A stretch of 29,528 nucleotides of DNA, taken from a virus. The DNA lies in the IMG/VR virus record IMGVR_UViG_3300030060_007816, positions 1 to 29,528 of that record; one strand, written 5' to 3'. The notes under the pieces are model-generated. The model did no database searches. It worked only from the letters and a program-made list of their open reading frames with translations, and had not been told where the DNA came from. Below, piece by piece: positions 4,903 to 13,988 of this stretch (the stretch's first letter is position 1; every line of letters starts with the position of its first letter). The position numbers and the translations under genes are program-made.

Positions 4903-7900
4903 TTAGAACCTGTCCTTGGTCCGTTGTTGGCGCCGGATTCGGAGCCGGCTGATGGACTTTGCGTGGTTCTTTTACTACCATCTTTTCCTAGAATTTCAGA
5001 CTCAGTCATATCATCATTAGCATTATCAAGTTGCCCCTTTGCATATCCAATAAAATTTTCAATTTTGCTAAAAACAGTATCTAAATATTTAGTAGAAGCT
5101 GACTCTGCTCTTTCCCTCGACTGTGACTTGGGGCCCTCTGGGCCGTCGCCAAACAAGGTTTTACACACGTCGGCGCCTGTTTTTGGTTCCTTTGTAATCT
5201 CGGTATTACGGCTATCAGTAAAAGCTTTAATCCCAACAAGCGGATCTTGAATAAATTCACCACTTGGTAATTTTTCACCTTGCTCTTCGTTATTTTCTGC
5301 ATCGTGTCTTTTATCTTCCATCCAGCGGCCGTCTTGGATACAGATAATTCTGGTTTCCATTTTACCTTCTCCGAATGAGTGATGGACTTGGTTTATTTCA
5401 TAAAATCCGCCAATCCCAAGTCTATCAAGATTATACAATCCTTTAAAATTTGGGAAGGTATTCAAAGTCTGCTTACTCAAATACGGAGTAACACTCTGGG
5501 GAGCAATGTACACTTTTTGTCCGATGAATGCTTCTAAATTTGGAAAAGTAGTAAGCGTTGCATCAAAAATTTCATATATCTGAGAGGCCGTTTCATTACC
5601 GGCTGATTCTTGATTTTGTAGAATACGAACTGTTCTTAAACCTTCGATATCATTTCTTTGAAATTGAATATCTTTTACTATTCCGCGATCAAGACCTTGT
5701 TGAAAAACATGAACTCCGTTTTCAGTCATTCGCTCTGGAGTAGTTGGTAAACAATATTCTGCTTGACTTTGGTAAAAAACATGATAGTCATAAGTATTTA
5801 GCTTAGCTTTCCTCATAAATGTATTAGGCTTAGTAACAATGAGCGGCCTGTTTTCTTGTGGAACAGTCTCGTAAAGCAGCCCTTTACGGCCACCATATCC
5901 AGTCCGATGCAAGGTGAGAGGATCAGTATCAAATTCTAAATTATCTGGCGCGTAACCCATAATCGAATCTCCGTCAAACATCATCAATCTTCCCAAAGCA
6001 CCAGTATCAAAATAATTTTTGTCTCCCATCATAAAAGACCTAAGATATTCTGTTAAGAACTCATCTAAAAAATTAAATAACGGATATCTAGTCCGATCTT
6101 TCCCCTCGGTTGCGCCCGCCAGCCACGCATTAAAGTGGTTTAGTGCGATTGGCATATCCCCAATAGAGCATTGAACCTTTTTCCCACTAAAAAAATCTGG
6201 GATTAACACAGGACCAAGAACAACTCGATATCTCTTAAATTCTTCTGCTTTAGATTTTAAATCAGCTGCTATTTTACCGACTTTCTTATAATCAAGACCA
6301 GTTTTAATAAGTTGGTCTGAAAATGCTTCTCCCGTGGCGGCGCCGCCTACTTTCGCAACGCCCCCTATGTCTTTTGCAAAAGTATCTTTTATTGCATTTT
6401 CAGTCATATTAGTGGCATCGCCAACAATTGCATTAATTGCCGGTATCTTATAGATATCTGAAATGTTTTCTAGTATTACATTGATTAAATCACCAACATA
6501 GAAATAAGCTACCTGAGTCGAATTTGGATTTACAGCACAATCTCTGATGGCTGTTTGCTCTTCTTTTGGTTTGTCTTCCATTTGATTTTCAAATTCTTTA
6601 GATTGTTTTTCGTTAAATTCGCTACTTGTGATTGAAAAACCAGCGGTTGGATCTCCGGAGTCGAGCGTTTCGTCGGGAGTGTATGCAGAAAGAGCGTTTT
6701 TTAGCTCTTCAAAGCCAGCTTTAATTCTTTCAGCCAGCATAGGATCCATAGTTTTTCCGTCTTTTATAAGTTTATCTTGCGTTTGCCGATCTGCAGCGTT
6801 TTTTTCAAATGTATTGAATGCGTTATTATACGCTTCCATAGTTTTGGGCGGAATGTTAACATAATATATTTTACCTTTGTCACGCAACAAATCATTAATA
6901 AGTGTAAGTCTCTCTTTAAATTTTGAATTACCAATTGATAGCATTTCCTGTTTGTAAGCTGTAGCTGTTTTTGAATCACAACCAAGCGTGACCGCGTCTG
7001 GGACTAATTTTCTGTAAATATCATAGGTTATACTTTCTCTAGTTGATAACACATCAAACATTACGGGGTTTCTAAAAGAATTTTCGACAAATCCATCAAG
7101 CTCGATACTCAGTGTTATGCTGCCATCTTGAGCTATATCAAAGTTGTGTCCCACCGGGCCTAAGCACATAGATAAAGAGGAATGATCTGCTCCCAAACCA
7201 ATAGAATTACTATTAGCCACAACGCCCACATCAAAAATTAGTTTGAAGTTTAAATCATCAATAGTGCCGGGTGAAGGGGCGCCCACTGTTGTGTTTAATA
7301 TTCCATTACCAGTAGCTCGAAATGCTAAGTCGATAAATCGATAACTTAAATTTTTAGTTTCGGCTGTGTTTCCGCGTCGGGGTTTAAGCAATTCCTCCAT
7401 GCTACTAGCATACACAACTAAATTACCCTGAACTACTGAATGCATGGTAAACGGGTTGCCTTGTTGAAACGAGCAATCAAAAGATTTTATACCTACCCCA
7501 TAGCCGCGTTTTGATCCGCGGGACGACAACATATCTTCCAATTCTGTGCCTTCAATTCCAGAGGTACCAAAAACATACTCTACAACACGCTCATTTTGAC
7601 CCTTATCCGAAGCATCGCGATCGTTCGCTTTTGAAAATACTTTAAATATTTTTATTTTTGGAACCAAATTCGAAAGTGTTTCTGTGCTGGAATTTAAATA
7701 GCTTTGATACCCCGGACGCGCCGTCATGTAAGTTTTAAAAGTTGCGGGCTCCCCATAACATTGTATTACGGCGTTTGTTTCTTTCGGATTCATTACTGTG
7801 GGCATGTACGCGAACGGCATTTGATGCTTTAATGATCTAACAGTGTTGGTAATTACATCAGCGTCCTTACCTTTTTCTTCACCAAATTCTTCTAAATCTA

Positions 7901-8336
7901 AAACTTTTTCGTTACGGAGATTTATGAGATTCATTGCATGCATCAGCACAAAAGTTTGATCTGTGAAGCCTCTAATTTTTGGAAGCGTACGGTTCGCAGT
8001 TATGGTCATGGACTCAGACGGGATTTCCTTAGAGCGCTCTGCTGCAGCCGCTGCTGCGGCGGGGTCGCTTATCGTGCCTCCCCCTCTAGAATTATCTACC
8101 GGGTCAGCGTCAGGCGAGGTGGGCATTCCAAGTGCAGCCATAGCCGCATTCTGATCAAACGGTGGCGGTTCAGCAAGAGCAGCTGACACAGCTGCGTCAC
8201 CTGCCGCTCTTCTAGCCGCGGTATCAGCAGCAAAGTCGTCGCCGGAAGTTTCAACGCGGTCTGGAGCATCGGTGCTTAATGCTCCGCCCAGAGTTGGATC
8301 CATGTATGGCCCGCCCGCCAGATTAAGAAAATTCAT
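4899..8336 (-). CDS. Large baseplate/hub-like virion protein (1145 aa)
   Basis: This is a very long structural protein of the tail tip region. Seen: a low-complexity Ala/Pro/Asp N-terminus (residues 1-105); a conserved-looking core beginning near 120 with N-L-V-P-K-I-K-I-F-K-V at 223-233; several beta-rich stretches; a helical, Lys/Glu-rich portion around 505-590; and near residues 1010-1045 a segment Y-E-I-N-Q-V-H-H-S-F-G-E-G-K-M-E-T-R-I, the kind of strand pair seen in hub proteins of contractile tails (gp27/VgrG/gpD type). The C-terminal 120 residues are again low-complexity and charged. The ATG at 8336 has CAGGAG 11 bases upstream. It lies between the LysM wedge gene and the 398-residue gene. 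The hub assignment is an inference from the strand pattern and position; identity as a virion protein is fairly secure. Confidence 0.75.
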   Translation of the reverse strand: MNFLNLAGGPYMDPTLGGALSTDAPDRVETSGDDFAADTAARRAAGDAAVSAALAEPPPFDQNAAMAALGMPTSPDADPVDNSRGGGTISDPAAAAAAAERSKEIPSESMTITANRTLPKIRGFTDQTFVLMHAMNLINLRNEKVLDLEEFGEEKGKDADVITNTVRSLKHQMPFAYMPTVMNPKETNAVIQCYGEPATFKTYMTARPGYQSYLNSSTETLSNLVPKIKIFKVFSKANDRDASDKGQNERVVEYVFGTSGIEGTELEDMLSSRGSKRGYGVGIKSFDCSFQQGNPFTMHSVVQGNLVVYASSMEELLKPRRGNTAETKNLSYRFIDLAFRATGNGILNTTVGAPSPGTIDDLNFKLIFDVGVVANSNSIGLGADHSSLSMCLGPVGHNFDIAQDGSITLSIELDGFVENSFRNPVMFDVLSTRESITYDIYRKLVPDAVTLGCDSKTATAYKQEMLSIGNSKFKERLTLINDLLRDKGKIYYVNIPPKTMEAYNNAFNTFEKNAADRQTQDKLIKDGKTMDPMLAERIKAGFEELKNALSAYTPDETLDSGDPTAGFSITSSEFNEKQSKEFENQMEDKPKEEQTAIRDCAVNPNSTQVAYFYVGDLINVILENISDIYKIPAINAIVGDATNMTENAIKDTFAKDIGGVAKVGGAATGEAFSDQLIKTGLDYKKVGKIAADLKSKAEEFKRYRVVLGPVLIPDFFSGKKVQCSIGDMPIALNHFNAWLAGATEGKDRTRYPLFNFLDEFLTEYLRSFMMGDKNYFDTGALGRLMMFDGDSIMGYAPDNLEFDTDPLTLHRTGYGGRKGLLYETVPQENRPLIVTKPNTFMRKAKLNTYDYHVFYQSQAEYCLPTTPERMTENGVHVFQQGLDRGIVKDIQFQRNDIEGLRTVRILQNQESAGNETASQIYEIFDATLTTFPNLEAFIGQKVYIAPQSVTPYLSKQTLNTFPNFKGLYNLDRLGIGGFYEINQVHHSFGEGKMETRIICIQDGRWMEDKRHDAENNEEQGEKLPSGEFIQDPLVGIKAFTDSRNTEITKEPKTGADVCKTLFGDGPEGPKSQSRERAESASTKYLDTVFSKIENFIGYAKGQLDNANDDMTESEILGKDGSKRTTQSPSAGSESGANNGPRTGSK

Positions 8337-8354
8337 TTAATTCAAAACTCCTGA

Positions 8355-8696
8355 TTAATAATTTAACCCTAAAATATCTAACACGCTAGCTAAATTTACT
8401 GGAATCTCAATAAGATCTCCAAAAGACAAATCAGACTCAATTGGAACGGCATTATACCATGCTATGACCCACCAAAATGTTTCATCTCCGTAATATTTAT
8501 GAGCTAATTTATAATATCTATCGCCCAAGGACCATACGTGTGTATCTGCTGCGATGCCCATTCTTTCTTGAACACTTGGATTTTTAAGAATTGGCGTTTC
8601 ATAATGTCTAGCCACCTTAAGATTTCTTTTTTTTCTTAGATATTCATAGTATTTTTCACTATTGTTAAATCTTTTTACTCCCTTATATCTTCCCAT
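8355..8696 (-). CDS. LysM-type baseplate wedge protein, gp53-like (113 aa)
   Basis: A small baseplate component. Seen: residues 50-100 form a LysM-like module (T-x-x-W-S-L-G-D-R-Y-Y-K-L-A, then YGDETFWWVIAWYN, then the G-D-L-I-E-I-P ending), preceded by a basic N-terminus. Phage wedge proteins such as T4 gp53 and the LysM proteins of other contractile tails share this Y-G-D-x-x-Y/F-W-W-x-I-A-x-x-N signature. Here LysM serves protein-protein contacts inside the virion rather than peptidoglycan binding. T4 gp53 is longer (196 residues), so this is a minimal version. GGGAG precedes the ATG at 8696. Confidence 0.8.
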   Translation of the reverse strand: MGRYKGVKRFNNSEKYYEYLRKKRNLKVARHYETPILKNPSVQERMGIAADTHVWSLGDRYYKLAHKYYGDETFWWVIAWYNAVPIESDLSFGDLIEIPVNLASVLDILGLNY

Positions 8697-8707
8697 CAGT
8701 AATCTCC

Positions 8708-9742
8708 CTATTCATCATCGCCAAATGTTGGGATGTCACCCGCACTGTAGTATCCTGAACCTCCAAATGAAGTTATACTAGTGAAAAGTTTACCCATACC
8801 CCTAAGCGCCAGATTGTCTATAAATCTATTTTTTGCGGCTCGTTTTTGATCCTCGCGAGCTTGATTGGTACTCTCAAATTCAATTCTAGCTAGCACGTCA
8901 GAGGGATTCTGGTCGCTAACAACAGTGGGCAAATCCGGCGCGTTTGATAATATAATTTTATGCGGGAATGATTTTGACAGAGATTCGCCAGTGCTAGCAT
9001 CCCATCCTAAAGTTTCCTCATGTACAACAGTAAAACCCAACGTAACAGTCAAGCTTTGAGGTAATATAGTGTTTGCCTCTTTTTCAAATATTTGTATTTT
9101 GGTTAAATCAGAACGATAATTTATGCTCTCTATAGCCGCTATAACACCTAAACTTGGTGATGGCGCTGTTTTATAATTTAGAAGTGCTTCGGCGGGCGAT
9201 ACATCGCCAGCTAGCTGTTGTTGTTGTTTTTTGACTTCCCTAGGACTGTTACTGTTACTTGATACTGTGGCTCTTTCACTTGTGATTAAGTTCATCATTT
9301 TAACGCGCACAAGAGGCGATTGCCCTATAATTAAGCCCTCACCCATGGTGCTTTGAGTGTATGTTGGGTAAAGCATTTGAACAAGTTTTGACACTCTGCC
9401 CATATTTTCGTATGCTTCACCTACAGAGGCGGCAGGCACGTCAAAAGTGAGTTGTACTCTTCTAGAAGTACCGGCATAATTTTGGATCGGGTCAGTACGG
9501 CCATAAACCGTGGTTGGGGTCCACGAACAATTAAACCCCTCGCTATATTCTTTCACAAAGGCCTTAAAGTGAACAGTTTTTTGCGTTGCAATATGTTCGA
9601 AAGAAATTGTGTAGTGATGGAAATTTGCGTACGCGTCTGATAAATCTACGTGAACATCCTGACCAACGCCTTCATCGCGACCGTATTTTAAGCTACTGAA
9701 ATAATTAGTATCATCTGTTGGATCTCTTTTTTTGCCTGACAT
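8708..9742 (-). CDS. Baseplate/tail-tube junction structural protein (344 aa)
   Basis: I recognise a conserved phage structural pattern rather than a named gene. Residues 45-135 contain H-Y-T-I-S-F-E-H-I, then F-N-C-S-W-T-P-T-T-V-Y-G-R-T-D-P-I and R-R-V-Q-L-T-F-D-V-P-A-A-S, then a helix ending L-V-Q-M-L-Y-P-T-Y. This beta-sandwich followed by a helix is typical of proteins that cap or initiate the tail tube. A second beta region at 195-245 (SLGVIAAIESINYRSDL and onward) reads like another strand set with an E-A-N-T-I-L-P-Q-S turn. A Gln-rich linker lies near 165-175. It lies between the tape measure and the LysM wedge protein, where T4-like phages keep gp48/gp54-type junction genes. AAGGAG precedes the start. 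Function inferred from pattern and position. Confidence 0.7.
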   Translation of the reverse strand: MSGKKRDPTDDTNYFSSLKYGRDEGVGQDVHVDLSDAYANFHHYTISFEHIATQKTVHFKAFVKEYSEGFNCSWTPTTVYGRTDPIQNYAGTSRRVQLTFDVPAASVGEAYENMGRVSKLVQMLYPTYTQSTMGEGLIIGQSPLVRVKMMNLITSERATVSSNSNSPREVKKQQQQLAGDVSPAEALLNYKTAPSPSLGVIAAIESINYRSDLTKIQIFEKEANTILPQSLTVTLGFTVVHEETLGWDASTGESLSKSFPHKIILSNAPDLPTVVSDQNPSDVLARIEFESTNQAREDQKRAAKNRFIDNLALRGMGKLFTSITSFGGSGYYSAGDIPTFGDDE

Positions 9743-9757
9743 TAAAAACTCCTTGTA

Positions 9758-12148
9758 CTACCGTCTGCCGGTTAAAACGGGGGCGAGAAGAACATCGCCA
9801 ACCTTTCTTCTATCTAGATTAACATCGCCGGCTCGTCGAGCAAGGCTTGCATCAACACCAGCATTCGCTTCGCGTGCTATTTCTGTTCCTTCAACAATGC
9901 CGGCCTTGGCCGCATCCTTCATAGTGTCGTAAAGAGTACTACCAGCACCAAGTGTGGCATCGATAGCACTTGTTACTTTGGGCGCGACTTTCTGTTCAAT
10001 GACCGATTCTATTTTTTTAGCGCCCTTTGTTTCCATAAAAACGTTGGTGGCTGCAATTCTATCAATTTCAGCACGGCGAGCGGCGAGACGTCGGGAACGT
10101 TCACGATTTTCTCTGGTGTCATCCATGACGTCAAGCTGCATGCCTTCGCTGGTGCCCCTTATTGAATCTTGGATTGTTTTTGCCTTGTCGCCAATACCAA
10201 ATAAACCAACATCTACTAGTGGATCTAGGGCTCCCGCAAAACTGTCGAAAATGGACGCTATAGCGGAATTGACTAGCCCTTTCATCATATTAATAAATGC
10301 ATTTTTGGCCCAATCATAAGCCATTCCAAATGCATCTTTTACGTCATCTATGAAATCAAAAGAAAAATAATCTCTTATTGGGCCGAAAAAATGTAAATTC
10401 ATCTTACGGTAGCCCTCTATTCCTAATCTTTTAAGCACGTCGATGCCTTTATTAAAAAAATCTTGATCAAATCCTTTGTCTATTAAGTCTTGACGCAATT
10501 CCATAAATTTGGCTTTCAGTACATCAAATGTTTTTGTGACTCCCGCCATGATACCATCTTTACTAAAAACTTTTTTAATTTCTCCAAACTGATCGCTTAT
10601 CGAATATAATGCGCCTCCTACCATAATTGCTAATAAACCTTTAAGAGAAAACATATTGCTTACCATAGTGCCCGTAAATGTAGCTATCCCTTTGAATATT
10701 TCATACCCTTTTTGAACACCGTCAATATTGGCGACATTATACAGCATTGATATCCCACCAATCAATTTTTGATTTTTATTAACAAATGCAGAAGTTTGCT
10801 CAATTAAGCCGGCATTAAATTTTTCAAATCGACCTATTATTCCTGAACCTACTAAGCCCTCGAATGTGGCTCGTCCTGCTTGTTGAATATCCGAAACAGG
10901 CCTTTTGAAAGCATCAAATGCGTTGTTGACGACTTCGTCAAACCCTTTTAACCCAAAAGCTTCTTTTTTCATTTCTTCAAGCGTATATGTAGATTTTTCA
11001 ACCTGTTCTTCTAATTCTGTAATATCACCTGTTAGCAGCTTAATTGTTGTTGGAAGATCAGTGCCAAAAGTAGCGGCAAATTCTTTACCTAGTCTTCGGT
11101 TTTTGCCGGTCAATGACTCCATGGACATTCCGGCTGACTCCATACCTTCTCTGATGTATTCGGCTAATTCCGTTGGCGAATCAGCGAGTCTGTTAAGTGT
11201 TCGAGAGTCGAAAAACCCGCCTCCCAACATTGCATTTAACCTTTGGGCTGCGCGCTGAGCATCAGTAATACTATCAAATTTTCCTGCTATGTCTATAAGT
11301 TTACCTGTGCTTACACCTGTTGCTTTGGCCGCGGCTTGCATATTCATAAACTCTTTAACGCCATTTTTGCCCATACCAATAATTCTATCTTCAGCGTTCA
11401 AAAAATCTGCGGTTAACTGTTCTAGAGGTATTTCAAGGGCCCGGGCTGCACCTCTCATATCAACCAGAAGTCCTTGAGTTTCTTCCAAAGACATTCCTAG
11501 TCCCCGGGTGCCAATTTCCATAATTTTAGCTGACTGTTCAAATGATATTCCAAGCTCATTCATCAAAGCAACTGTTTGCCCAACAGAAAACTGTTGTTGT
11601 TTATTCAAGCGTGTAAATTCAATAAATCCGGATTGTAGGCTTTTTACAGCTTGCGCTGCTTCCTCGGATGTTACACCATACAGCCTTAATCTATCTGTTA
11701 AAGCTCCAATATTGCTAGCAAGTGCTGCGGACGCTCCTGTGGTTCTTTGGAACTCAACAGTGAGAGTGTCTAGTTTTTTTGCTTCATCCATTATCCCACT
11801 TATTAGACCAGCAAATTTAACAATCACTTTATCTACAGCATTTCCAAGCATATCCAATCCTGCCGATAAGCCGCTCATGGATATCGAAAGCAGGTCCGTC
11901 TCTCTGCGTTGATCTTTTAATGCATTTCTTGTTTGACGGGTTAGTGCTTCAACTTCTTTTAATTTTCTATTATAGGATGCACTATTTTTATCTAACAAAT
12001 CTAGTTCTTGTCTAGCTAGCTTAAGTTCGCGAGTATATTGGTCTAAATCTTGAGAACTTTGACTACCGGTTCCAGCAGTAACAGTGCCTTGATCGCGAAT
12101 TTGCGATAGTATCTGTTTGATTTGTTCTAATTCTGCTTCTGCCGACAT
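9758..12148 (-). CDS. Tail tape measure protein (796 aa)
   Basis: This protein sets tail length during tube assembly and is threaded through the lumen. Seen: an N-terminal coiled coil (residues 1-85, Leu/Lys/Glu heptads); a long helical region with the T-T-G-A-S and Y-G-V-T-S-E-E-A-A-Q-A pattern common in tape measures (about 135-170); hydrophobic stretches around residue 480-520 (MVSNMFSLKGLLAIMVGGAL) that may help membrane passage; and a basic, Arg-rich stretch near the C-terminus. At about 0.15 nm per residue, 796 residues would correspond to a tail of roughly 120 nm, slightly longer than T4. It lies directly after the candidate frameshifted chaperone gene, the expected order. The start at 12148 has only a weak GTAGGG Shine-Dalgarno. 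Confidence 0.9.
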   Translation of the reverse strand: MSAEAELEQIKQILSQIRDQGTVTAGTGSQSSQDLDQYTRELKLARQELDLLDKNSASYNRKLKEVEALTRQTRNALKDQRRETDLLSISMSGLSAGLDMLGNAVDKVIVKFAGLISGIMDEAKKLDTLTVEFQRTTGASAALASNIGALTDRLRLYGVTSEEAAQAVKSLQSGFIEFTRLNKQQQFSVGQTVALMNELGISFEQSAKIMEIGTRGLGMSLEETQGLLVDMRGAARALEIPLEQLTADFLNAEDRIIGMGKNGVKEFMNMQAAAKATGVSTGKLIDIAGKFDSITDAQRAAQRLNAMLGGGFFDSRTLNRLADSPTELAEYIREGMESAGMSMESLTGKNRRLGKEFAATFGTDLPTTIKLLTGDITELEEQVEKSTYTLEEMKKEAFGLKGFDEVVNNAFDAFKRPVSDIQQAGRATFEGLVGSGIIGRFEKFNAGLIEQTSAFVNKNQKLIGGISMLYNVANIDGVQKGYEIFKGIATFTGTMVSNMFSLKGLLAIMVGGALYSISDQFGEIKKVFSKDGIMAGVTKTFDVLKAKFMELRQDLIDKGFDQDFFNKGIDVLKRLGIEGYRKMNLHFFGPIRDYFSFDFIDDVKDAFGMAYDWAKNAFINMMKGLVNSAIASIFDSFAGALDPLVDVGLFGIGDKAKTIQDSIRGTSEGMQLDVMDDTRENRERSRRLAARRAEIDRIAATNVFMETKGAKKIESVIEQKVAPKVTSAIDATLGAGSTLYDTMKDAAKAGIVEGTEIAREANAGVDASLARRAGDVNLDRRKVGDVLLAPVLTGRR

Positions 12149-12167
12149 TGTTAATAAACCCTACAAT

Positions 12168-12175
12168 TAAATAGT
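12168..12175 (-). promoter_or_regulatory. ACTATTTA motif upstream of the tape measure gene (candidate late promoter)
   Basis: The minus strand reads ACTATTTA with its last base 20 positions before the ATG of the tape measure. The same spacing recurs at the histone-like and gp13-like genes. It also sits at the end of a short inverted repeat (AGTTAA-TT-TTAACT). Promoter identity is inferred from recurrence. Confidence 0.4.
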
Positions 12176-12194
12176 TAAAATTAACTTTTTATAG

Positions 12195-12419
12195 TCACTT
12201 AATGCCTAAACCGGGTGGAGGCGGGGGTTGATTTTGGGTTGTTAATTTTTGTGTATTGCCTGACGAGCTATTATTCATTGCTTCACGCTCAGCTTCCATA
12301 TGTTTAACAAGACGGTCAACAAACCAGTCTCTAAGACCAATCGGCAGGTTATAGGCTTCTGTAAACGACCATCCTCCAAAGTGTTTTAGAAAAAAGAATT
12401 GTTCATAAACACTCTCCAT
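12195..12419 (-). CDS. Downstream frame of the tail assembly chaperone (74 aa as independent ORF)
   Basis: This short ORF runs from just behind the gp26-family gene to the tape measure. Seen: an N-terminal F-F-x-L-K-H-F-G-G-W-S-F-x-E-A-Y-N-L-P-x-x-x-R-D-W-F segment, the aromatic helix pattern seen in second-frame tail chaperones (lambda gpT-type), followed by a Ser/Asn/Gln linker and a poly-Pro tail. Its own ATG at 12419 lacks a usable Shine-Dalgarno, but the frame is open upstream without a stop to the seven-U run at 12438-12444. A +1 or -2 slip there would join it to the preceding protein, giving about 362-363 residues. It may also be translated independently at low level. Confidence 0.7.
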   Translation of the reverse strand: MESVYEQFFFLKHFGGWSFTEAYNLPIGLRDWFVDRLVKHMEAEREAMNNSSSGNTQKLTTQNQPPPPPGLGIK

Positions 12420-12423
12420 ATAG

Positions 12424-13284
12424 TCACTGCTCAGGCCAAAAAAACTCCGCAGTAAGCGGCACCTCCATCACTTCTGTGTGGGAGCAGTTTTTACATACAA
12501 AATCAAGTTTTAATTTTATATTAGGAACAATATGTTTATATATTCCGCGCAAAAAAGCGGAATCTGAGGAAGGCAGGTTATCTGAAACATATTCAATCGC
12601 TTCTGGCGTGTTGTTCCCATTAACCGATGCAATCATATGTTTTAGTTGTGTGGTGACGATGCGATCTACGATCCCGTTGTCGTTCTTCTGTATTTGGTTG
12701 GCTAGCAACTTTTCGTCCTTCCCAACCAACAATCTAAGTGCTATATTCAATTGTGATTTTGGTAGCACCACAGAGAACGTTCCATTGTCGCTCATAGTGA
12801 TACCTTCCGGCAAATTATTTATTATTTCTGACGCAGTGGTTACTTCAGCGGTATTGAGATCGAAGTTATCACTTTGTTCTACAACGCAACTGGTGCATGT
12901 AATTTTTGTTTTATACACATTTCCGTATCCAGATACGCGTGTAGAAATTATAATTGCATTTCGATCGCCGACTAATAATGAATTTGGATCGATATTCTTA
13001 TTAACTATAATACTCTCTAGTAGCCTCTCCATAGCTACCCCATTCTGTAAAAGAGTGACCGAAGTGAGAATATCCTCTTCTTTGGCGGTCATTTGTTTTA
13101 TTTCAATAGTAGGCTGATTAAAAAGCGGATGGTCAGGAGCGTAATACTTACCCTCTGACGGTAACTTCACAAATTCAGTTGGAGCCACAAACGAAAAAAC
13201 ATTTGAATCAATTGCGGCTACCGGTGGGCTAGAATGTTCTGGAGTCGTATCTCCCATTCCAAGCCGATCTTTATTTCTAGACAA
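12424..13284 (-). CDS. gp26-family (T4 baseplate) protein, probable tail assembly chaperone (286 aa)
   Basis: Seen: a disordered N-terminus, then F-V-x-L-P-S-E-G-K-Y-Y and I-E-I-K-Q-M-T-A-K-E-E-D-I-L-T-S (residues about 38-76), a leucine-rich helix with L-L-E-S-I-I-V-N-K and a G-D-R-N-A-I-I-I-S-x-R segment, which together match the T4 gp26 baseplate family. Two C-x2-C pairs (near 131-134 and 266-269) suggest a zinc ribbon. T4 gp26 is 208 residues and is usually listed as a hub protein. Here the gene lies between the tube and tape-measure genes and is followed by a frameshift site, the classic place of the tail assembly chaperone that binds the tape measure. The start is TTG at 13284, chosen because GAGGTG lies five bases upstream. 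Family call firm; chaperone role inferred. Confidence 0.8.
   Translation of the reverse strand: MSRNKDRLGMGDTTPEHSSPPVAAIDSNVFSFVAPTEFVKLPSEGKYYAPDHPLFNQPTIEIKQMTAKEEDILTSVTLLQNGVAMERLLESIIVNKNIDPNSLLVGDRNAIIISTRVSGYGNVYKTKITCTSCVVEQSDNFDLNTAEVTTASEIINNLPEGITMSDNGTFSVVLPKSQLNIALRLLVGKDEKLLANQIQKNDNGIVDRIVTTQLKHMIASVNGNNTPEAIEYVSDNLPSSDSAFLRGIYKHIVPNIKLKLDFVCKNCSHTEVMEVPLTAEFFWPEQ
12438..12444 (-). other. Candidate programmed frameshift site (seven-U run)
   Basis: Four codons before the stop of the gp26-family gene the minus strand reads GAG-TTT-TTT-TGG. Seven consecutive T bases allow tRNA-Phe to re-pair after a +1 or a -2 slip. The new frame reads GGC CTG AGC AGT GAC TAT and then the ATG of the 74-residue ORF, with no stop between. 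No alternative Shine-Dalgarno serves that ORF. Direction of the slip cannot be decided from the sequence. Confidence 0.6.
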
Positions 13285-13331
13285 TTTACACCTCTAATTA
13301 ATTATAGTCTATTTAGTATTTTTATTGTAGT

Positions 13332-13946
13332 CTATTCTCTTGATATATCAAAAAAGAGATTGTCTGGGTTAACTATAGCTGAACCAACAGAATCAGTCTC
13401 AAGTTGAGCCCAGTCATAACGGAGCTTAAGCCTATATTCAGTTAATTCATCATTTCCATAAGCCAATGTAGCACCAAAATCAATTTCTTGAGCAAAAGCA
13501 TTCCATAACGTCCACGTTTCAATTGGTCTACCATCGGCATCTACTTGAACAATTTTAACTTGTCCAAGAGCGCCGGCAGCTCTTTGCTTCGACATGCTCT
13601 GCAGGTTGTTACTATCGGGAGTTACAGGGAGTTGGTAACCTGCACCTTGCATAATTCCAGCCAACGTAGCTGCAACATCTGGATCGCCGCCGGGGTCAAC
13701 CATTTTAATATCAACAGTGTTCCAGCTAATTTTGCCCGGATAATAATAAGTATGGTTCAAGTAATCATGTGATGCTTCCGCCAATGTAAATGTTGGCTTT
13801 TGCACGTCTTTTGCGTACCAGATCATAGGTCCGCCGTTTTGTTCACTGTTAATTCCAGTGATGGTGATATAAAATCTAAAATTTCTCTTTGGATCTCTCA
13901 GAAGATCGGCATCAGGATCTCCAAAGTTTGTTGACCAGAATGGCAT
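13332..13946 (-). CDS. Tail tube protein, gp19-like (204 aa)
   Basis: Monomer of the inner tail tube. Seen: N-terminus with D-P-K-R-N-F-R-F-Y-I-T-I (residues 18-29), then W-Y-A-K-D-V-Q-K-P-T-F-T-L and a Y-Y-Y-P-G-K-I-S-W-N-T-V-D-I-K-M-V-D-P motif (about 43-85), which match the T4 gp19-like tube family, and a C-terminal strand set (T-E-Y-R-L-K-L-R-Y-D-W-A). At 204 residues it is somewhat longer than T4 gp19 (163). It directly follows the sheath gene with a 42-base gap that contains a CTATAC box, and GGGAG precedes its start. Confidence 0.9.
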   Translation of the reverse strand: MPFWSTNFGDPDADLLRDPKRNFRFYITITGINSEQNGGPMIWYAKDVQKPTFTLAEASHDYLNHTYYYPGKISWNTVDIKMVDPGGDPDVAATLAGIMQGAGYQLPVTPDSNNLQSMSKQRAAGALGQVKIVQVDADGRPIETWTLWNAFAQEIDFGATLAYGNDELTEYRLKLRYDWAQLETDSVGSAIVNPDNLFFDISRE

Positions 13947-13988
13947 TAGTTATTTCTCCCTTTAATTTAACTAGTATAGTCAGTATTT

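Noticed and set aside
12175-12194. A/T-rich inverted repeat AGTTAA-TT-TTAACT region as a terminator before the tape measure
   Set aside because: Only A-T pairs in a short stem and no T-run after it on the minus strand; too weak for termination.
12476-13117. Plus-strand open frame of 213 codons opposite the gp26-family gene
   Set aside because: Hydrophobic antisense shadow of a clearly recognised gene; no Shine-Dalgarno or neighbouring plus-strand gene.
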